DNA of 64,000 bases from Heterostelium multicystogenum (GCA_003667245.1 RCNN01000067.1:30104-94103), one strand, 5' to 3'; shown: positions 13,501-27,100, counted from the first letter of the stretch. The notes: generated by a model from the letters alone, not told the origin. Numbers and translations: made by a program.

Positions 13501-14845
13501 ATCAACCCAATTGATGCAGGCACTAAACTGCTGACTGTCAATACAAACGTTTCACTCTTGGACCCAACAAAGATGACTATCCGTACAGATGAATATGAAT
13601 TATTCACCTACAATATTTTCCCTTCGGCAAGCTCATTCGTTGCAGAATTGAATCGTGCTGTACAACCCGCTGATAGAATCATTTGGAGTATGACGGAATC
13701 GAGTATTATGTGGAGGTAGTTTTTGTTCCATGCTCGGCTAACTCTTGTGGAAACGGAACCTGTAGTAGTCTTACTGGATTATGTTCCTGTTTGGCTGGAT
13801 ATACAGGTATGAATTGTACTACTCCACTCTGTCCTGGTACCCCTATGTGCAGTGGATTCGGAACATGCTCACCACTTGGTGTATGTGTTTGTGATCGTTT
13901 CCACACAGGTGCATCCTGTGCATACCCATCAAACTACACTGGAACACCAGTTAATCGTATTCGAAGAACAACGTCCATGGTGTGTCTACACCATTAATGG
14001 AACTCCAACCGAAACCACTGTTATATCCTACCAAGACCAACAGTTTTCCTACTTTATCAAGTTCTTCAGCATTGTTGAGAAGAATGCTAACGATGAGACT
14101 GTATTTGAAGAGCTTTTCGATAAGATGAAAGCAACTGGTACACCAACCCAATTTCACAATGCAATCGAAGCTATCGAATGGCGCTGACATCCTCATGTCA
14201 ATGTTGATTTTCATCAGATTACTCTCAAATCAAATGGATGAACGAATCGCTTGCTCTACACAACAACACTGTCAAATACACAATCGATGTATCGAACTAC
14301 CCGTTCGCCAGTAGACTCAACTACCTCCTGATTACTTTCAACATTACCGCCAACTCTTCCGGTGAGTGCGAACTAAGACAATTGAAACAATCGATCATCA
14401 GAGGTAACAGCTTCACAATGCCCACTTATGTACTACGGATTGTATGGACAGTTCCCCCAACAAAGGAATTGTAGATGGCGACCATTTACACTGAATAACC
14501 GTATTCTCAACAACGAAGCTGCCGCATTATATATTGGCATGGTCGTCCCCTACTTTGAGTCATACACCTCTATCGATCCTGACTTTAGTTTGCTGGTTAG
14601 ATCCAACTACAATGAAAATGAGAAAATCATTCGAATACGAATGCGAAGAGTACGATGAAAGCGACAGCAGAAACTGGTTCCTCCCTGTTGTAGTGGTTGT
14701 TCCCATTGTTGGTGCAGCTATTATTATCGCAATAGCCATTGTTATCTATAAGAGAAACACCACAATGCACGTCTACATGAATAGGATGAAGAAAAGAATT
14801 ACTAGAAAGTCAAGTGTATCAATGAAAGCAACATCTTTCAGTTAA
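10521..14845 (+). CDS. Large EGF-domain type I membrane protein (ComC-like), many frame breaks
   Basis: An ATG at 10521 opens a signal peptide (MKFIYFIGIYYLFSCIQIMF), followed by an intron after about 10589. A long Ser/Thr/Asn-rich extracellular region with repeated beta-sandwich-like segments follows. At 13725-13935 there are EGF-like modules (CGNGTCSSLTGLCSC, CSGFGTCSPLGVCVC). The end carries a membrane helix (VVVVPIVGAAIIIAIAIVI), then a short basic tail ending in KKRITRKSSVSMKATSFS. This order resembles dictyostelid ComC-type adhesion or communication proteins; ligand and role are unknown. At least ten frame breaks lie between 10730 and 14480, the highest density in the window, so a pseudogene cannot be excluded, although conserved modules are preserved in alternating frames. 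Confidence 0.65.
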
Positions 14846-14916
14846 AGATGATTATAAATCTATATAATAAAGCTATATAAACTATTTGTACAATTTTATT
14901 TATCAATCTAAGTGAA

Positions 14917-17285
14917 TCAAATAGATGGATCATCTCCTTTGATACCAAATTGTGACCAATATTTATCATATTCTAAATAGTTTTGAGTTTCAATATCCAC
15001 TCCTCCTTCTTCTATTTCTTCTTCTTCTTCCTCCTCTTCTTCTTCATTGTTCAAGTCATCCACATCTTCGGTTCCTTCATAAAATTCATCTGAATGGTGG
15101 CTTTCAAGATTTGTTTGGAATCAACTCTTCATCTTCTTTTGGCATCTTTGTAGAGCAAACACATTGATGGAGCCAGTGATACCGGCTTGGTCAAATGATG
15201 TCTTTCTTCTCAATCAATCCATTTGCGAGAAGCAGATAGTATTTTGAATCGGCAGACTTTGTTGCACTTGATATGAGTATGTTGGGATTCATGTTGATGT
15301 TCATGATATACTGGAGCAGTATTTCAAATATCTGGAAGTTCTCCACAGTAATCTGGAGATTCGAGTACAAGTGGAAAGACTACTTCGAGCTTTATGGCTG
15401 AGGGTTTATGCTTTGAGGAGGAAAGCCGTTAAATCTTTGGTAAAGACCTGTCTGATATTCGAAACAAATACTAAACTCTTGGCTGGATTCAAGTTGTAAA
15501 GCCGCTCCACCAAGTTGACGTTTTCCTTTCTCACAGCAGTCATCATAACATCTAAATGAGAGCGAAGCTCTAACTTCTCCAAGATAAAGTCAGTCAACTC
15601 CCAGTTGCATACTTCCATCACTCGCCACAATATGGTTTTCGACAATGTGTAGTTCTGTACATTGACCAAGTACTTGAAAATGGAGTTAATCTCTGGTTGC
15701 AATGGCAGCCTCTAAAGTAGAGTTGTTTGGTGGATTAATATTGCTGACCATGTTGGTTGGCAGCTTAAAGAGGAAATCAATAAACCAAACTGGATATCCT
15801 TTGATAATAGACAGGTTTATCAGTCTAAATCGATCATCAAACTGGTTAATAGATCCCTCTCCTCCTTGGACACCATTGTTTGTAGATTGCTGCCATTCTT
15901 AAATATCAGATCAAGCGTTTCCTTGATGAACTTCATTGTAGGAACATCTGGATTGTCGATAATGATTGATTCTGGATGTATTGGAACTTTAATAGACAAA
16001 GATATCAGCATCCTCAGTATTTCCAAATAGGTATCATATCTTTGTTGTTGAGATAATTCATGTTGAGTGAGTAGATTATCTTCTGGCAGTCGTTAGATTC
16101 CAAAATACTTAGTTATGTATCTGTTGTATAAAAAGAGATTGGCATTGTCGTAGGAGCTCTGTATGATTGTATTGTAGTCGATCGGGTCGGAGTAGTTGTT
16201 GTCTATAAAGTCGAGAATCTCGATCATATCGTTGGTGTTGTCATTTGGTGGTGGCTGCAGTTTCTGCTGCAATAGCTGGTGCGCAACCACTATGATAAAT
16301 TGCGTCGCATTGACTTGGTAGTTCATTGAGATCATATTGTTTAGAATTTCAAGGCTTACGATTGAACCGTCTATATATAGTTGATGTGTCATTGTTTCGT
16401 AAATGTTCTTGTATCGCGTGAACAAGTACATTAGGACATCTTTATCGACGCATCTTGTGGTCAGTCCAAAGAGAATGTCTTGATCGTTTAATGTGATTCC
16501 AGCTCGCTCATTTTGGTCCAATGCCAACTTGAGACACTCAAGATCGATCATGTTCTTATTAACTATCAAGCTCTCAACTAATGAGTCGCTGTACCTCATC
16601 TTTAGTAACCTTTTTGAGAGCAGAGTCATCATTTGAGCCGTCAAACTTGTGTTCGTATGGCAGAGTGCACTCAAAGTTTTTGAAGAAGTATGCTTCAACA
16701 TTGCTACCTTCACTGTATTTACTTGTAATATCAAGGATTGAATTGACCAAATGCAGACTGTTTGTTTTTGATTGCAGACAATAGTATGATCCACCAAGTC
16801 GGTAGGGATATAATGTTCAAACTATGCAACACATCTATGGTTTTAATCGCCAGCTCTATCTTCTCCTCACTGCTGAAATCCATCTCAAGATTGAAAAGCT
16901 CGCATGTATGCCTGTCTGAGCGATTCGCCAGCAGTCGCAGTCTGTCAGTTCGGTTGCTGGTGATGGCACCATCCACCAGGCCGGCAACATCACTCAGTCT
17001 GAGAGCGGAAGGACCATTCAATTTGAGAAGGTAGCTGAATATGTCGTCGTCGAGGTGCATGGCCAGCTCCTTCATGTGGCTGTAGAGCAAATCAACCTTG
17101 CTGCCGTCGCGCTTGATGACAAAGTCCTTACGCTTCTCATAGAGGTAGCGAATGACTTTGTAGTTGTTCTTGGCATAGGCCATCTGGATGACCTTGTTCA
17201 GCTGCGGTAGCAGGTGAATGACACTGTCGATGTGCTCAAAGAACAGGTCATTGCGATGAAACTTGAGCATATCGGTCAGCAGCAT
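14917..17285 (-). CDS. Dictyostelid ankyrin-type repeat protein with acidic C-terminal tail
   Basis: The start ATG at 17283-17285 begins MLLTDMLKFHRNDLFFEHID. The protein is a string of helical pairs resembling the divergent ankyrin-like repeats of dictyostelids (KVIRYLYEKR, DIFSYLLKLNGPSALRL, DVLMYLFTRYKN, MKFIKETLDLIFKNG). It ends in a Glu/Asp-rich tail coded by a GAA/GAG run near 15000-15070 and stops at 14917-14919. Breaks occur near 16740, at an in-frame TAA at 16093-16095, and near 15830, 15700, 15406 and 15130. The TAA is followed by open reading in the same frame, so it could be a substitution or a paired indel. Function unknown; such proteins usually mediate protein contacts. It may be a pseudogene. 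Confidence 0.55.
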
Positions 17286-17734
17286 TTTTTCTTTTAAACT
17301 CTGATCCGACCATTGATTCCACCCCCAACGTACTATGTATGTCCGACACCTGTCTAAATATGATGGATCTAATATAAAACATTTGATAATAATGTTTTGA
17401 TGTTAACTTTATTACTACTATTATTACTATTTATATCCATTTGTGAAACATAAATCTAAATCAAATCTGAATCAAAAGATAAGTGAATTCATAAATCAAA
17501 CACCACACAACATATTTTTGTTTATTTGATTGATTGATCACAGTTGTTAATCAGAAATTATTATGAAAATCAATCAGATAAATCCAGATTTTTTTAATTC
17601 AGTAAAATAGACAATTGATTTTGGCAATGCTAATATGAGTCTAAATATAAGATTTTTTTATTCAAAAAAGCATTCAATCATTTATTTGCACCCAATATAT
17701 TGACTATTCTTGGTCAATCAATCAAAGTCACAAA
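17286..17734. promoter_or_regulatory. Divergent promoter between two ankyrin-type genes
   Basis: About 450 AT-rich bases with short T and A runs and a GATT tandem stretch at about 17526-17540. It separates two divergently transcribed genes of related repeat architecture. No defined regulatory site was recognised. Confidence 0.4.
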
Positions 17735-19453
17735 ATGAAAGATAGATTTACTGAAATATTGAATTCATTGGTGTTGAGAAAGCACATTTTTCAATACATT
17801 CGAGAGATCAATAATCAACTGATTGGCGAAAAAGATGTGTTGCGATGCAACTGGTATGATCTTGGTTGCTTCCCAAGGCTACTCGTAGAATACAACTATT
17901 ACGAAAGATTTATAGAGATATTCAATAATGTTGTAGAAGAGAGATCCAATAGAATAGAACCTGATGAGCAAATTGCAAAAGAGAGTTTTAAACAGTTGTA
18001 TAGTGACTCCATGGCTAAAGCTTTGAATTTAGAAAGGTTAGAGTTTATCGAGTTTATCCACAAGTCATTTGGCAATCAACTCGATCGGAATGATGGACAC
18101 TTGCTTGTTAGTCACATAGCCCAGAATATGGAAATAATGAAATTCGTTCACTTGAATGCGCCTCGTTGGTTCGAATACCATGGCGTTGAAGTCATGGATA
18201 AAGTAGCGTTGGGTGACGATCATGATATAAGCTATGAAATCATCAAGTTTCTTCATGAAAATAGAACTGAGGGATGCTCCACAAATGCTATGGACTATGC
18301 AGCTATTGTTGGTAATATTAAAGTGATACAGTTTCTTCATCATAACAGAACGGAAGGGTGCACAGGTAGAGCCATCTACAGAGCAGCAATCAATGGCCAT
18401 CTTGAAGTCTTGAGGTTTTTAGATGAGAATCGGACTGAGCGTAGTATTGCACCAATATCCATGTTAGGATTTGTCGCGTCCAACGGCCACCTCGAGGTCA
18501 TGAAATACTTTTTGGAGGAGAAAGAGTACAATGTTCCCGAATATGCAATTGACAATGCTGGCGAACGGACATTTTGAGATGGTCAAGTATCTGTTTGAGA
18601 ATACTTGTGCTCTAACTACGAACAGTACCATGGACAATGCTATGGCTTATATTGACATTGTAAAGTATCTCCACTACAACGATGTAGGGGGTGGTACATC
18701 AACAACTCTATTCTACTGCGCAAAGAGAGGACATATTGATACCTTAAAATTTCTTATGAGCAATCGAACTGACTTGAAACCACTGTCGCCCAGAGAGATG
18801 AGGTACATCGATGATTTCGAAGTCTTTAAACTGTTGGTAGAGAATAAACCAGATCTAATTGGGAAAGACTATGTAGAAAACGACCTTGGAACATTATTGA
18901 ATTTCCAAATATTCAGATACCTACTGGAGAACAGACCGGATATCTTCAATTCGTCTCAAACATCTTTAAATATTGATCACTATGCAAATGATGTTTCCTC
19001 TCTTCAGTGGCTCAGAGACAATACGACCTACCAACTCACTTCAGATGCCTATTAATTTTGCAATTCATTACAATAACTTTGATGCCCTCCAGTGGATACA
19101 TGAGAACAGTTCGCTTCCTTTTCCAAAGAATTTTATAGACTTTGCAATAGACAATTCCAAGACAAGATACATACTGCCTATAGTTCAATATCTCCACAAT
19201 CATGGCGCAACCACTACCACCGAGGCAATGGATTCAGCCAGAGACCATTTCAGTGGTTTCATTCTTGCATTTTAACCGAACCGAAGGATGTACCGACAAA
19301 CTAATGAACAAAGCCATCCAAACAAATAATATTCCAATCATCAAATTCCTTCATGAAAACAGGACTGAACACGTCGATACTTCATTTAACACATATTCAC
19401 ACCTCTCTACCTTACATTTGCGACTTGAACTTTTAAAAAAGTTGAATCTTTAA
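17735..19453 (+). CDS. Dictyostelid ankyrin-type repeat protein with NRTEG repeats
   Basis: The ATG at 17735 starts MKDRFTEILNSLVLRKHIF, the N-terminal pattern common to dictyostelid ankyrin-type proteins. After about residue 100 the protein has repeats of about 30-35 residues whose turns read HENRTEGCSTNAMDYAA, HHNRTEGCTGRAIYRAA and DENRTERS, alternating with NGHLEV helices. Breaks occur near 18565, where an extra G shifts AANGH, near 19020 and near 19250; repeats continue after each one. The stop is at 19451-19453. Partners are unknown. It is divergent from the 14917-17285 gene, which may be a distant paralogue. Confidence 0.7.
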
Positions 19454-19717
19454 TGATAAGATCTCTGCCCTTGGTTTGCATCAAATTAAAGATTCAATCA
19501 TTTATAACCCCCTCTATTTTGTATTAGCACACAAAACCATCATAATGGTCAGAACATCAGATTTTTATTTAATTAAAAATCAAATAAAAATTTATTAGGT
19601 CAAATCAGGCATTAATATTAATACATACACACATACATACAATCAAGCAAAGATTATAACTTATCTCAAACTTGATTTAGTTGGATAAACAGTTAGTTAA
19701 TTAGTTAGGTGGTTAGA

Positions 19718-20581
19718 ATGTTTTTGTATATATATTTTCTTAGACTTATTGCTACAGTTTATTGGATATCTGTGGTCATGCAAAACAAATCGGAAAAGTA
19801 CTATGATACGATGGGCTGTATCACTTATGTCGCTTGCATTACTAGTTATTGGTATTCAACGAGAATCATGAATACACTAAGCGTGGTGTGATTTCCTCGT
19901 TGATGATGCTGTTTGGGCGGTCAGACTCGGATGGTTCCTCTTCTCGAGAATGATTTTCCACTCTGGCAACACCTTTCAAGACAAGCGATTCGACGGCGTC
20001 AGAGACAAGCCACACATTTGCTCTCCTATTGGTTTTTACAATCCTGTTGGATCATTGTTTCAGTCGTTCCAATTTACATTGTCAACAACAACGTACCACT
20101 AGACAATCAGTCATTGAAAACCTATCATTGTAAGTTACATGTCTTGATTAATAGTCAGTCAGTATAACTCAGCCCCTAACTTCGATATGCTGCTGTTCTT
20201 TAGTGTTGATATTGCCATGATTGGTTTTGGGCTGCCCTCGCTTGCAATTGAGGCGATTGCCGACTACCAAAAGCGAGAGTTTTAACTCGAAGCCAAGCAA
20301 TAGAGGTAAGTTTATCAATGTTGGGACTGTGGCACCTCTGCCGACATCCAAACTACCTTGGCGAGATGCTCGTACACTACAGTATCTATTTCTTCTGTCT
20401 TCCGGTATTCACCTGGTTCCAGGCATTGGTTGCATTCATTTGCGCACCACTGCTCATCACAATGCTGATGACCAAAGATTGCAACACCAATGCTAGAGGA
20501 GCACTCCATGAAGAAATGGAAAAAACGACAGTGCCTATCAGACATACATCAAAACAACACCAAAGTTTCTATTCAAATAAA
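19718..20581 (+). CDS. DUF1295 / steroid 5-alpha-reductase-like membrane enzyme
   Basis: The ATG at 19718 starts the helix MFLYIYFLRLIATVYWIS. The conserved C-terminal region reads GLWHLCRHPNYLGEM, then a hydrophobic stretch and PMLEEHSMKKW, typical of DUF1295 proteins, integral membrane NADPH-dependent reductase-like enzymes related to steroid 5-alpha-reductases. The substrate is unknown. Frame breaks lie near 19890, 20140 and 20290, in AAAG at about 20474, and in the A run at 20520-20526. With that last run corrected, the family's usual ending follows and stops at 20579-20581. The longer ORF running to 20731 is then an artefact of the shift. Introns in the middle are likely but not placed. 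Confidence 0.7.
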
Positions 20582-20838
20582 CCAACTGCAGTACTATTTT
20601 ACTTTCACACACAATTTAAGATAAAAAAAAAAACAGATAAAAATGGTGATATGATATGGTTTTTGAAAAATTCGGAAATGAATTCATTTGCTGTCTCTGA
20701 TGTTCAACAACACCCTCATGAGATAACATAAGATTTGTTATTTATTATTATATACAAATAAAGATATAAGATATAGTTAGTAGTTAGTGAATATAATATA
20801 TATAGTTAATATATTGATAAATAGATAGATATAGAAGG

Positions 20839-21377
20839 ATGAATTATTTAGTTTGTGTAGATGGTTCAGAATATTCTAGAAATGCATTTCACTACACTGT
20901 TGGAAAGCTGCTGAAGGATAGCGATAAACTTACATTGATCCATGTAACTCACAATGTAAAGACTTCAATTATAGATCCATTAGGTGATAATTTAGACAAG
21001 ATTGCAAACATTGAGGAGATGGAGTTGGCAAATAAAATCAAAGAAAGCCTATGAGTCTGAATGTAAAGCTTTAAATGTATATATTATTAACACTTTAAAA
21101 GAAAATGTATCAAGATAAAGGTTGTTAACAAATCACTACCTCTTATTCAAATCAGGCCAAATGGGAATTTCAATCAATTAAAAGTGATAAGGACACTGGT
21201 GAAACTGTTTTGAAAGCAATGGAATCAATAAGACCAGATATGGTTGTGGTTGGCACGAGAGGATTGAATCAATTAAAGAGAATCATACTTGGAAGTACTA
21301 GCAACTATCTAATTAATAATTCTCCAATACCAGTACTAGTTGTACCTCCACATGATACTCATCTTCATAAAGATTAG
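20839..21377 (+). CDS. Universal stress protein (UspA family)
   Basis: The ATG at 20839 starts MNYLVCVDGSEYSRNAF, the Usp first strand and helix. The second half reads RPDMVVVGTRGLNQLKRI, then LGSTSNYLINNSPIPVLVV, the family's ATP-binding G-x2-G-x9-G(S/T) region. A 79-nt intron (21077-21155) joins CKALN to AKWEF in phase. One frame shift near 21050 truncates the naive reading. Length, about 150 residues, is normal for a single-domain protein. These proteins bind ATP or AMP and are linked to stress tolerance; the specific role is unknown. Confidence 0.85.
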
Positions 21378-21550
21378 ATATAGATTGGATTGTAAATAAT
21401 TGGTTAATCTAGGAATTATCCATTCCAGTTTTGTATTTGTTAGTTGTTATTTGTAAAAAAAAAAATAATAAATATTATTTAAAGAAACATATATATATGT
21501 TTGGTTGTTTGGAAAATAAAATTAAAGGATAATATTTGATGATTGATGCT

Positions 21551-23462
21551 TTAACTTAAACCAATTACTTTTCCAGTCTTGGTGTCAATATCGATTTCAT
21601 AGAAGCATGGACGTGTTGGTAAACCTGGAATGGTGGCCATGGTTCCAACCAATGGGTAAATGAAACCAGCTCCAATACTGGCACGTACGTCTCTGATTGG
21701 AAGAATAAATCCGGTGGGTACTCCTTTGCGTTCGGCATCGTGACTGAGTGAAAGATGTGTTTTAGCCATACAGATTGGGAGCTTGTCGAAACCTTGACGG
21801 GTGTATAACTCGATCTTACGCTCAGCCTCTGGGAGATATTCGACTCCGTCGGCACCGTAGATTTGCTTGGCAATGATTTCAATCTTCTCCTTGATTGACA
21901 AATCAAGTGGGTAGAGGTATTTGAACTCTGATGGTTGTTCAGTGCATGCTTTGATGACTGCCTCACCCAATGCGGTGGCACCCTCACCTCCTTGTGCCCA
22001 GTGATTGCACATAACTGCAGCAAAGGCACCAGCACTGATGGCACGTTTCTCAACCAATTCAATTTCGGCATTGGTATCAGAAGTGAAACGGTTGACAGCG
22101 ACAACCACTGGAATACCGAATTTCTTGAGATTCTTAATGTGTAATTCGAGATTGGCCAAACCGTTGCCCAGCAATTCAAGGTTTTCATCGGTGTAGGCGG
22201 AGGCAAGTGGTGTTCCAGCAACTACCTTTGGACCACCTCCGTGCATCTTGAGGGCACGAATGGTAGCCACAATCACGGCACAATCTGGCTTCAAACCTGA
22301 GGTTCTGCACTTGATATCAAAGAACTTCTCTGCACCAATGTCAGCACCAAAACCAGCTTCAGTTACAACGAATCCCTCTGGACCAGCCAATTTCAAGGCG
22401 ATACGATCAGCAATGATGGATGAGTTACCATGTGCAATATTGGCAAATGGACCGGCATGAACGAGCACTGGAGTTCCCTCAAGAGTTTGCATGAGGGTTG
22501 GCATGATGGCGTCCTTCATAAGCACGGTCAAAGCTCCACCAACACCAATGTCATCAGCAGTAATTGGTACACCAGCCTTGCTTGAACCGACTACCATTCT
22601 ACCAAGACGCTCTCTCATATCAGCCAAATCAGTGGCCAATGCCAAAACAGCCATGATCTCTGAGGCAACACTGATATCAAAGTTGGTCTTTCTTTGGAAA
22701 CGTTCTTCTTCCTTTCCTTGTCCAATAGTAATTCCACGTAAGAAACGATCGTTGGTGTCGAGTACACGATTCCAAAGTGATAGTTGAAACATCGAAATCG
22801 AGACGGACAAACTTTGAGACCTCCTCTGGTGTCATGTCGGCTGGGGTCTTGGCAGTGATACCGAGCTTCTCAAGACGACGAAGCATGACTGGAGCGAAAC
22901 GAGTGGATCCGTCTTTGGCGACTGGACACAAACGCTTGAAGAGTTGCTCATCGGTCTGTGTGTTTTCGTGAAGGATACGAGCGTCAATAGCTGCAGCGAG
23001 GAGGTTGTTGGCGGCAGTGATGGCGTGGATGTCTCCAGTCAAATGGAGATTGAACTCCTCCATTGGAATGACCTGACTGTAACCACCACCAGCAGCACCA
23101 CCCTTGATACCAAAGGTAGGTCCCTGCGATGGCTGACGAACGCACGAGAACACTGGACGCTTCAAGTGGGCACCGAGGGCCTGGCAAAGACCAATGGTGG
23201 TAGTTGACTTGCCCTCACCGAGTGGGGTTGGTGTGATACCGGTGACAACTACGTACTTTCCGTTGGCCGAGTTGGCCAAACGATCCAAGACGCTAAGGTG
23301 AACCTTAGCCTTGTATCGACCGTAGTAGTCGATTTCATCCTCATTGATACCAAAGTGCTTGGCAACCTGAGAGATTGGCATTGGCACAGCAGCAGAGGCG
23401 ATATCAATATCAGAGGGTACTGGTACCTTCAACTCTAATTTTGGGTATTGGAATGTTGACAT
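21551..23462 (-). CDS. Formate-tetrahydrofolate ligase (10-formyl-THF synthetase)
   Basis: The enzyme makes 10-formyl-THF from formate, THF and ATP in one-carbon metabolism. The sequence runs from [14 protein letters not shown] to [10 protein letters not shown] and shows the ATP-binding [16 protein letters not shown], then [31 protein letters not shown] and [15 protein letters not shown]. Length is about 636 residues, that of a monofunctional enzyme: no dehydrogenase/cyclohydrolase domain is attached, unlike the trifunctional fungal and animal proteins. One extra A at 22774-22776 on the plus strand splits the gene inside STITWNRV. The rest is intact and intronless. It is convergent with the Usp gene, with a 170-nt gap. 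Confidence 0.95.
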
Positions 23463-24186
23463 TTCCTAAATAGCTATCTTTATTTACTAATATATATATT
23501 ATATATATATTTATATAAATATATTTTACAAACGACCACTAAAAAATGAAATTTACAAAAAAATATCATATGAATGATAGTTCAATATTGAAGTCAATCA
23601 AACTCATTGCGAAATACCTTTTCATTTCACAATCCAAACACCCACTATTTTTTAGATTATTTTAATAAAATATGAATGAATGAATGAAATATATATGTGT
23701 TCGTGTGTCTGGTCATTGTTGAGAAATTCTATTTAAATGATATCATACGAATATCAATAATTATAAATGTATTTTTTATTTATTTATATATATCGATGTT
23801 TATGTGGTAGTATTTCTGAATCTATTTATAATGAATTTAGTATTTAGTTTACAAAAACCACTCATGAATTACTACATTAATAAATTAATATAAATAAAAT
23901 ATTATTATTTATTGTAAATAATAATTCTACCTAATAGTTACTAATATTTGTATAATTACACAAATTCATGAGTCTAGTTATTATTATGAGTTAATGATTT
24001 CACAAAATGCAAATACAATGACATGATTTTATTATTATCTGTTGTTGAGAAAATTAAAAAAATTTATATGTCATACGACTTTTAATTAAACTATTAACAG
24101 ATTTATTGATAAATCTCAAGATTTATTAATCCTTTTGATTTTAGATTCATATACAAAAAACAGATAAATAAATAGATATATATACA
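23463..24186. promoter_or_regulatory. Divergent promoter, formate-THF ligase and RPAP1
   Basis: About 720 bases of very AT-rich DNA between two divergent housekeeping genes, with (AT)n stretches near 23492-23525 and 23785-23795. No coding potential and no recognised factor site. Confidence 0.45.
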
Positions 24187-27100
24187 ATGAGTAATAGTGA
24201 TCAGAATAATCAGCCAACTCGTAATAGAGTTGTGTTTAGAGCTACAAATGATATTTATGAAGATGATGATTTATTGTCAAGGCAGCTTCTAGAACAACAG
24301 CAACAGTTTCTAAAGAGTGGAGAAACACCATCTGCCAAGTTAGTTAAAGGTGCTCCACCTCCTATTTTAAAGAAGAAAGATATAAAACAAGATGATGCGG
24401 GAAAGACAAAGACATCATCTCTTAACACATCTACATCTCCTGCCACAGCCTCGACTACATCTTCAACTTCTACATCTAGATTTAAAAATAAGTTTGGAGC
24501 CAATGCCTCTAAGACAGCAAACAATATACCTATCATTGATGAAGTTATAGAGAGAGATGTAATTTCATTAAATGATAATAATAATAACAATAGCAATAAT
24601 AAGAGCAATAGCAGCATTAGCACTGGTCGAAGTAGCAGTGGCAGTGCTATTAATAAGGAATCGAAGAAAGCAGTGAATGTTGGTGGTGATGAAGATGTCG
24701 ATATGCTACCTCCTCCATTTGTAGTCAATCCCGATGCATACAGAGAAGATGCAGAAGACACAGAGCGCATGCTAGATCAGCATGACCAGCATATTACGTC
24801 AGTAATCTCCAAGATATACGAACGTGATGTTACAGACTCACTGTTTGAGCCGCCAAAGAAAAAGAACAATCAACAATCTTTCCCTGTACCTGTTCACAGA
24901 TCATTTAAATCATTTGGTGTAAGATCATGAGACTGTCACATTGACATAAAGTATGATTAGATACTTACAAATCATCTTTCCTTGTAGATGAAAGACAAGG
25001 CAAACAAGCCGATGGATGTAGATAAAAAGGATGATGACACTGAAAAGTCATCCATTGACAAGGAGAATCGTGAGAAGTTGCAGGCAATGTCTGAAAAGGA
25101 GATTATGGAGAATCAAGAGTATCTTTTGAAGCATTTGGATCCTGCATTGGTAGAGAAGTTAAGACGCAGAAATCCACAGGTACCAGCCACTAAAAAAGAT
25201 GAGAACAAGAGAACAACACAGCTGCACCCAATCGAAGCAATTTTGGAAAGCCTACAAAAGCACAAGGACTCAGAAGTTAAGCCAATGGATGTTGATGAGG
25301 ATGACAATGAAACTATAGAAAGAGTCAAAGAGTTGGACGATGGTGACGCTGGTCAATCAGCTTTACAGTTGGCAGAGGAAGATATGCCAGACTGGATGAA
25401 AGATCTGACACAAGCAGACAAGACAAAGAAAGATTTCAAGGAATCAGTAGTTAATTTCACAGAGTGGAGATTCGACTTTAATGGAGTGGTCATTCAGCGA
25501 GGTGCTGGACAAAACATACCAATGCACCAGGGACTACATCATCATGGTGATGAAGCAGCTGAGGCAGGATATACTATCAACGAGCTTATCCAGCTCGCCA
25601 AGAGTACAAACATAGGACAGTCATCGGTAACACTCAGGACCATTTCATTTATCTTACAAAAGATAAACAATGGATACTATCCACATAAAAGTATGTATGA
25701 ATCCGCCAGAGCCTATAATATCGATTGACTAACGAGCAACTCCTTTGTTAGAATCACTGTTGTTTAGAGAAATTTTAAAGTTAAAGCTACCAAGATTGTT
25801 GAGAACTTTGGTGGATTCAAAGATGCCAACTGTTTTATCGGCGGCCATTGGATGTTTATATAGTTTGATTGTACCAAAAGCAGAGGAGGATGAGCTCGAG
25901 ATGATTGAATCTCGATGTCATCGTGCATTAGAGTCACTTTCTATTAACCGCTACAGCAAGCAAAAGTAAATATAAATGAAGCAATCTTACCTGGACAGCA
26001 ACGCGATCCACAGGAAACAATGGATGACGATGAGCGATGTGCAAACGACTTAATAGAAGGTTTGGTTGATATGGGTATTCTCAATCGTTTCAGATTCCTT
26101 TTGGTTAACGAAGGCCTAAGTATATTGGACTATCGTGCACGTGCTTCTCTTATACTTGAAATCTTGGCAAGAATGGCAAGACACTCAATTAGTGTGTCAG
26201 AGCAGATTATCAAATGTCATTATCTTATTGAGGTAATCAAGGAATCCATACTTTTGAGAGACGATTACTATACTCAAGGCCAAGGCTATTCGTCTCATCA
26301 GAAGACTCTGTCAAACATCTCGAGCAATTGCCATCCAACTATTCAGCCAACCATTCAACCTTTTTGACTGTCTCAAGCAATACTGGAACAATAATAGCAC
26401 TCCAACTGTTGATCAATCGATTCTCTTGGAATGCACCAAACTATTCAGAGTCATGGTTGTCTATCACATCAATCTCAATTTCTTCATTGAGTTTATTTCA
26501 ACTCCAGCACTGAACTACATCAAGTTATTCACAGAATACATTAACAACTACTCATACGATATCTCAAACGAGAGCAATGAGAACAATAACAACAAGATTA
26601 ACATGGAGAACCTGAAGAGTAATCAGTTCTTGCAAATTGTGAGATCAATCTATAATCTTTTGGACAGTCTTTTGTTTACCTTCGATTGGAACAACGATCA
26701 ATCAACTGTTATCTTTGACAAGATTTCTTCATTTGTCGAACCAGCATTCGTTGCATCACATACATTAAGTGTAATCGTAAGTATCAAATGCATCCTCACA
26801 TTGAAATATCAAATTTTCTAACCTACAAATTATTAGTATCAGGGCTTCAAAGAAACAGAATCCAGCTTCCTATCGTATGTAGTGGTTGGACTACATTCCT
26901 CCATTATTCATTTCATTGGAAGTTATTTCTCCATTGCAGGATCAATTATAAAGACACCATTGCAATTCAGCAAGTTGCAACTCACTTCTGTTTCCAAAGA
27001 CACAAAGACATCTTCAACCCATCAGAATATTCAAGATCTAATTGAAGGAACAACAGTCAATTTGTTTGGCTCTATCTTTGGAACCACTCTCTATCAAGAT

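Noticed and set aside
15406..17285. Several separate small genes on the minus strand
   Set aside because: The pieces have the same helical-repeat character, abut or overlap by a few bases, and lie in the order of one protein, so one broken gene is more likely.
20318..20731. Longer C-terminus of the DUF1295 protein reaching 20731
   Set aside because: It arises from the shift in the A run at 20520-20526; the family-like ending is in another frame and stops at 20581.
24255..24770. Minus-strand ORF of 171 codons rich in Leu and Ser
   Set aside because: It is the antisense of the Asn/Ser-rich RPAP1 N-terminus; the plus strand carries the family motifs.
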